Assembly (NCBI GenBank): GCA_019918135.1 | Contig: WBZZ01003180.1 | Span: 22,501-62,500 of the forward strand | Direction of reading: 5' to 3' | DNA from: Paulinella micropora | Taxonomy: Eukaryota > Cercozoa > Imbricatea > Euglyphida > Paulinellidae | DNA length: 40,000 nt | Shown here: one piece after another, positions 36,558-40,000 of the stretch | Numbering within the stretch: position 1 is the stretch's first letter | Layout: each line of letters starts with the position of its first letter | Position numbers and translations under genes: made by a program | The notes under the pieces: generated by a model | Database searches by the model: none | What the model was told of the DNA's origin: nothing | What the model saw: the letters and a program-made list of their open reading frames with translations, nothing else

Positions 36558-36960
36558 CCCAATGGCCTCAAGGCGTTAAACTGTGACGCCAACTCATAAC
36601 CCTTTGGTGGTAGATGCTGGGGAGGAGGGTCGTTGCGCGCGTAAAAGATCTTAAACTCCGCATATGCTGGTTGATAGCCCAGGACCCAGCAGACACCAGA
36701 TTGTTATGGGTGGGCTTTCGAGGCAGCTCTAGCAACCGCGCTTGGTGTATGCACTTGCACATTCGGTGACGTCTTGCAAGAGGTTGCTGGGACTGCGGAA
36801 TAACCTCGGCTTAGTGCAGTCTTGCCCTCAGGAGCTCCATCGGTGGCCCCGATCATCAGGCGAGAGACTGACACGGGGGGGTGGAGGACCTCGAACAAGG
36901 GTATTGGAGGCTTATGTCCGTTGAGGATATGCCATGAGCTGCATCAGTACGCCTCAGATA
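36556..36960. mobile_element. Unidentified GC-richer element embedded in (ATT)n
   Basis: About 400 bases of mixed-composition sequence begin abruptly after (ATT)n (36519-36555) and end abruptly before another (ATT)n (36966-37018). There is no clear coding frame. The placement is like that of the SINE copies in this window, so it may be a non-coding transposon body that carries a 3' ATT tail. Confidence 0.35.
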
Positions 36961-36972
36961 TAGTATTATTAC

Positions 36973-37017
<45 letters not shown>

Positions 37018-37019
<2 letters not shown>

Positions 37020-37129
37020 CCTTGCGGGGGTGTCATTAGAGCTTATCGTCAATTCTTCGTACTCCCCTCACGGGTGAGACGATGGAGACGCATGTGCAGA
37101 AATGCATCAGCCATTGACAGAGAAGCACT
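37018..37129 (+). mobile_element. SINE copy 2 (3' part)
   Basis: From CCCTTGCGGGGGTGTCATTAG to GACAGAGAAGCACT, then (ATT)n. It aligns with the last 110 bases of the other two copies. Its head has been replaced by ATT repeat. Confidence 0.7.
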
Positions 37130-37151
37130 ATTATTATTATTATTATTATTA

Positions 37152-37245
<94 letters not shown>

Positions 37246-37408
37246 TACTATTACTATTACTATTACTATCACTATTACTACTACTATTACTATCACTATC
37301 ATTATCACTATTACAATTACAATTACAATTACTATTACTATTACTATTACTATTACTATATTACTACTACTATTACTATTACTATTACTATTACTATTAC
37401 TATTACTA

Positions 37409-37445
<37 letters not shown>

Positions 37446-37465
37446 TACTATTATTATTATTATTA

Positions 37466-37496
<31 letters not shown>
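37130..37496. repeat. (ATT)n / (ACT)n compound microsatellite
   Basis: ATT runs with ACT, ATC and AAT interruptions, between two SINE copies. Confidence 0.95.
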
Positions 37497-37715
37497 AGCC
37501 CAGTGGTCAAGTTCTACCATCTGGGCCCCGTCGCCAGTTCGATTCCCGTCGGTGCCACCAGTATTTTCATTGAACATACCGGTCCGTCTGGAAGTGTCGG
37601 AACTGCCCGTGCGGGGGTGTCATTAGAGCCTATCGTCAATTCTTCGTACTCCCCTCACGGGTGAGACGATGGAGGCGCATGTGCAGATTTGCATCAGCCA
37701 TTGACAGAGAAGCAC

Positions 37716-37716
<1 letters not shown>
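37497..37716 (+). mobile_element. tRNA-derived SINE, copy 3 (full)
   Basis: Head TAGCCCAGTGGTCAAG (A box) and CAGTTCGATTCCCGTC (B box, 37535-37550), then GGTGCCACCAGTATTTTCAT, the CGGGGGTGTCATTAGAG body and the GACAGAGAAGCACT end followed by (ATT)n. It is the plus-strand counterpart of the copy at 28000-28261. Confidence 0.8.
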
Positions 37717-37772
<56 letters not shown>

Positions 37773-37778
37773 TATTAC

Positions 37779-37811
<33 letters not shown>

Positions 37812-37828
37812 CATCATTATCATTATCA

Positions 37829-37867
<39 letters not shown>

Positions 37868-37868
37868 G
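37717..37868. repeat. (ATT)n microsatellite
   Basis: ATT repeats with a few ACT and ATC interruptions, attached to the 3' end of the SINE. Confidence 0.95.
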
Positions 37869-38213
37869 TTATTTGTTATTAAGTTTCATCTTTAATATAT
37901 ATGTATATATATAATAGTTATTTATCTTCATTTTTTTCCCAACGAATTTCTCGGGTTGTTTATATCTGCGATGCAACTGTATTATTTTTGTTATCTCAAC
38001 TTTAAGTTTATTTCTTTGTGTTTTTGTCGGTGAATTTCTTCGCTTGGCGTCTGTAGTATGATTTTTTTTTTATTTTCTTGTATTTTCTTTCCTGTTCTTG
38101 GTTTTATAATTTATCTTTCGATTTTTCCTTCTCATATCTACAAAAATAACTATGGTTGGTTGTACACATTGATGCAGTGAAACTAAAAATAAATAAACAA
38201 GTAAACAAACAAA

Positions 38214-38245
<32 letters not shown>

Positions 38246-38251
38246 AAATAA

Positions 38252-38282
<31 letters not shown>

Positions 38283-38640
38283 GTAGATAAATAAATAAAT
38301 AAATAAATCATAAATAAATAATTAAATACATTAATTAATTCATCAATCAACGAAGGGTAAGAAGTATATATGTGTGGGGGGAGCAGAGGGGGAGATGTAT
38401 TTCACACATATACATTTGAGCATCAAATAACCAAACTCCCCATGTTTACTTAACAGAGAGATTATGAATATCTAGCTCTTGTTGTAAAATTCAGCGACAA
38501 ACACTAAATAAGTCTATCTATTAAAATGAATACCAAAAATTTAGAATACTGGAAATAAAAAATGCAAACAACATAAACAAATTCGTGTTTTAACTTATTG
38601 TTTAGCTGCACAAGAAAACAATAAAATTAAGGTAGAAAAC
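37869..38640. other. AT-rich spacer with (AAAT)n
   Basis: No gene. (AAAT/TAAA)n at about 38185-38320. Otherwise unique AT-rich sequence. Confidence 0.6.
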
Positions 38641-38677
38641 AACTTGAAAAGAAGATAAAAGAAAGTAGAAAATGACA

Positions 38678-40000
<1,323 letters not shown>

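Overview
The window looks like eukaryotic nuclear DNA carrying relics of several selfish elements. The evidence is spliceosomal-type introns that restore reading frames, a tRNA-derived SINE, Ty1/copia and DIRS-type retroelements, degenerate TTAGGG-type arrays, and very long (AAT)n, (GATA)n and (GA)n microsatellites. The host cannot be named from the sequence. The microsatellite and SINE style would fit a repeat-rich animal such as a lophotrochozoan, but this is a guess.

Bases 1 to about 22,100 are gene-dense, relatively GC-rich and mostly carry genes of a large double-stranded DNA virus type. They include a RuvC/A22-like Holliday junction resolvase, a ribonucleotide reductase small subunit, an HMG/YABBY-like DNA-binding protein with an intron, a SET-domain protein and a two-helix membrane protein. 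Also present are a very long tail-fibre-like protein with discoidin-type domains, two shorter tail-fibre-like proteins, a penton-like protein and a basic Ser/Lys-rich protein. Genes lie on both strands and often meet tail to tail with overlapping ends. Many carry frameshifts or internal stops (TGA, TAA and TAG), so this is best read as a decaying endogenous, probably Nucleocytoviricota-like, segment. Several genes remain open: SET, Cys-rich, resolvase, HMG, the small zinc-finger protein and most of a 318-residue protein of unknown function. A copia integrase fragment sits inside it at about 7,360-9,260.

Bases 18,800-20,800 hold complex repeats: a 131-bp duplication, a flanking pair of about 157-bp repeats, and ten TTCGAA sites organised into two large fold-back palindromes. 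Bases 22,700-27,400 hold a degenerate minus-strand DIRS-like retroelement, broken up by (ACT/ATT)n and a tandem repeat of roughly 240 bp.

Bases 28,500-34,600 are AT-rich and hold two related but diverged relics of a Polinton-like or virophage-like element. Each has an integrase end followed by a convergent Pro/Ala-linker gene, then a coiled-coil gene. Both share a conserved promoter block, and a telomere-like array lies between them. The first relic also has a small, still open, spliced basic protein gene.

The rest, to 40,000, is AT-rich spacer, SINE copies embedded in (ATT)n tracts, and a 1.4-kb stretch of stacked simple repeats at the right end.
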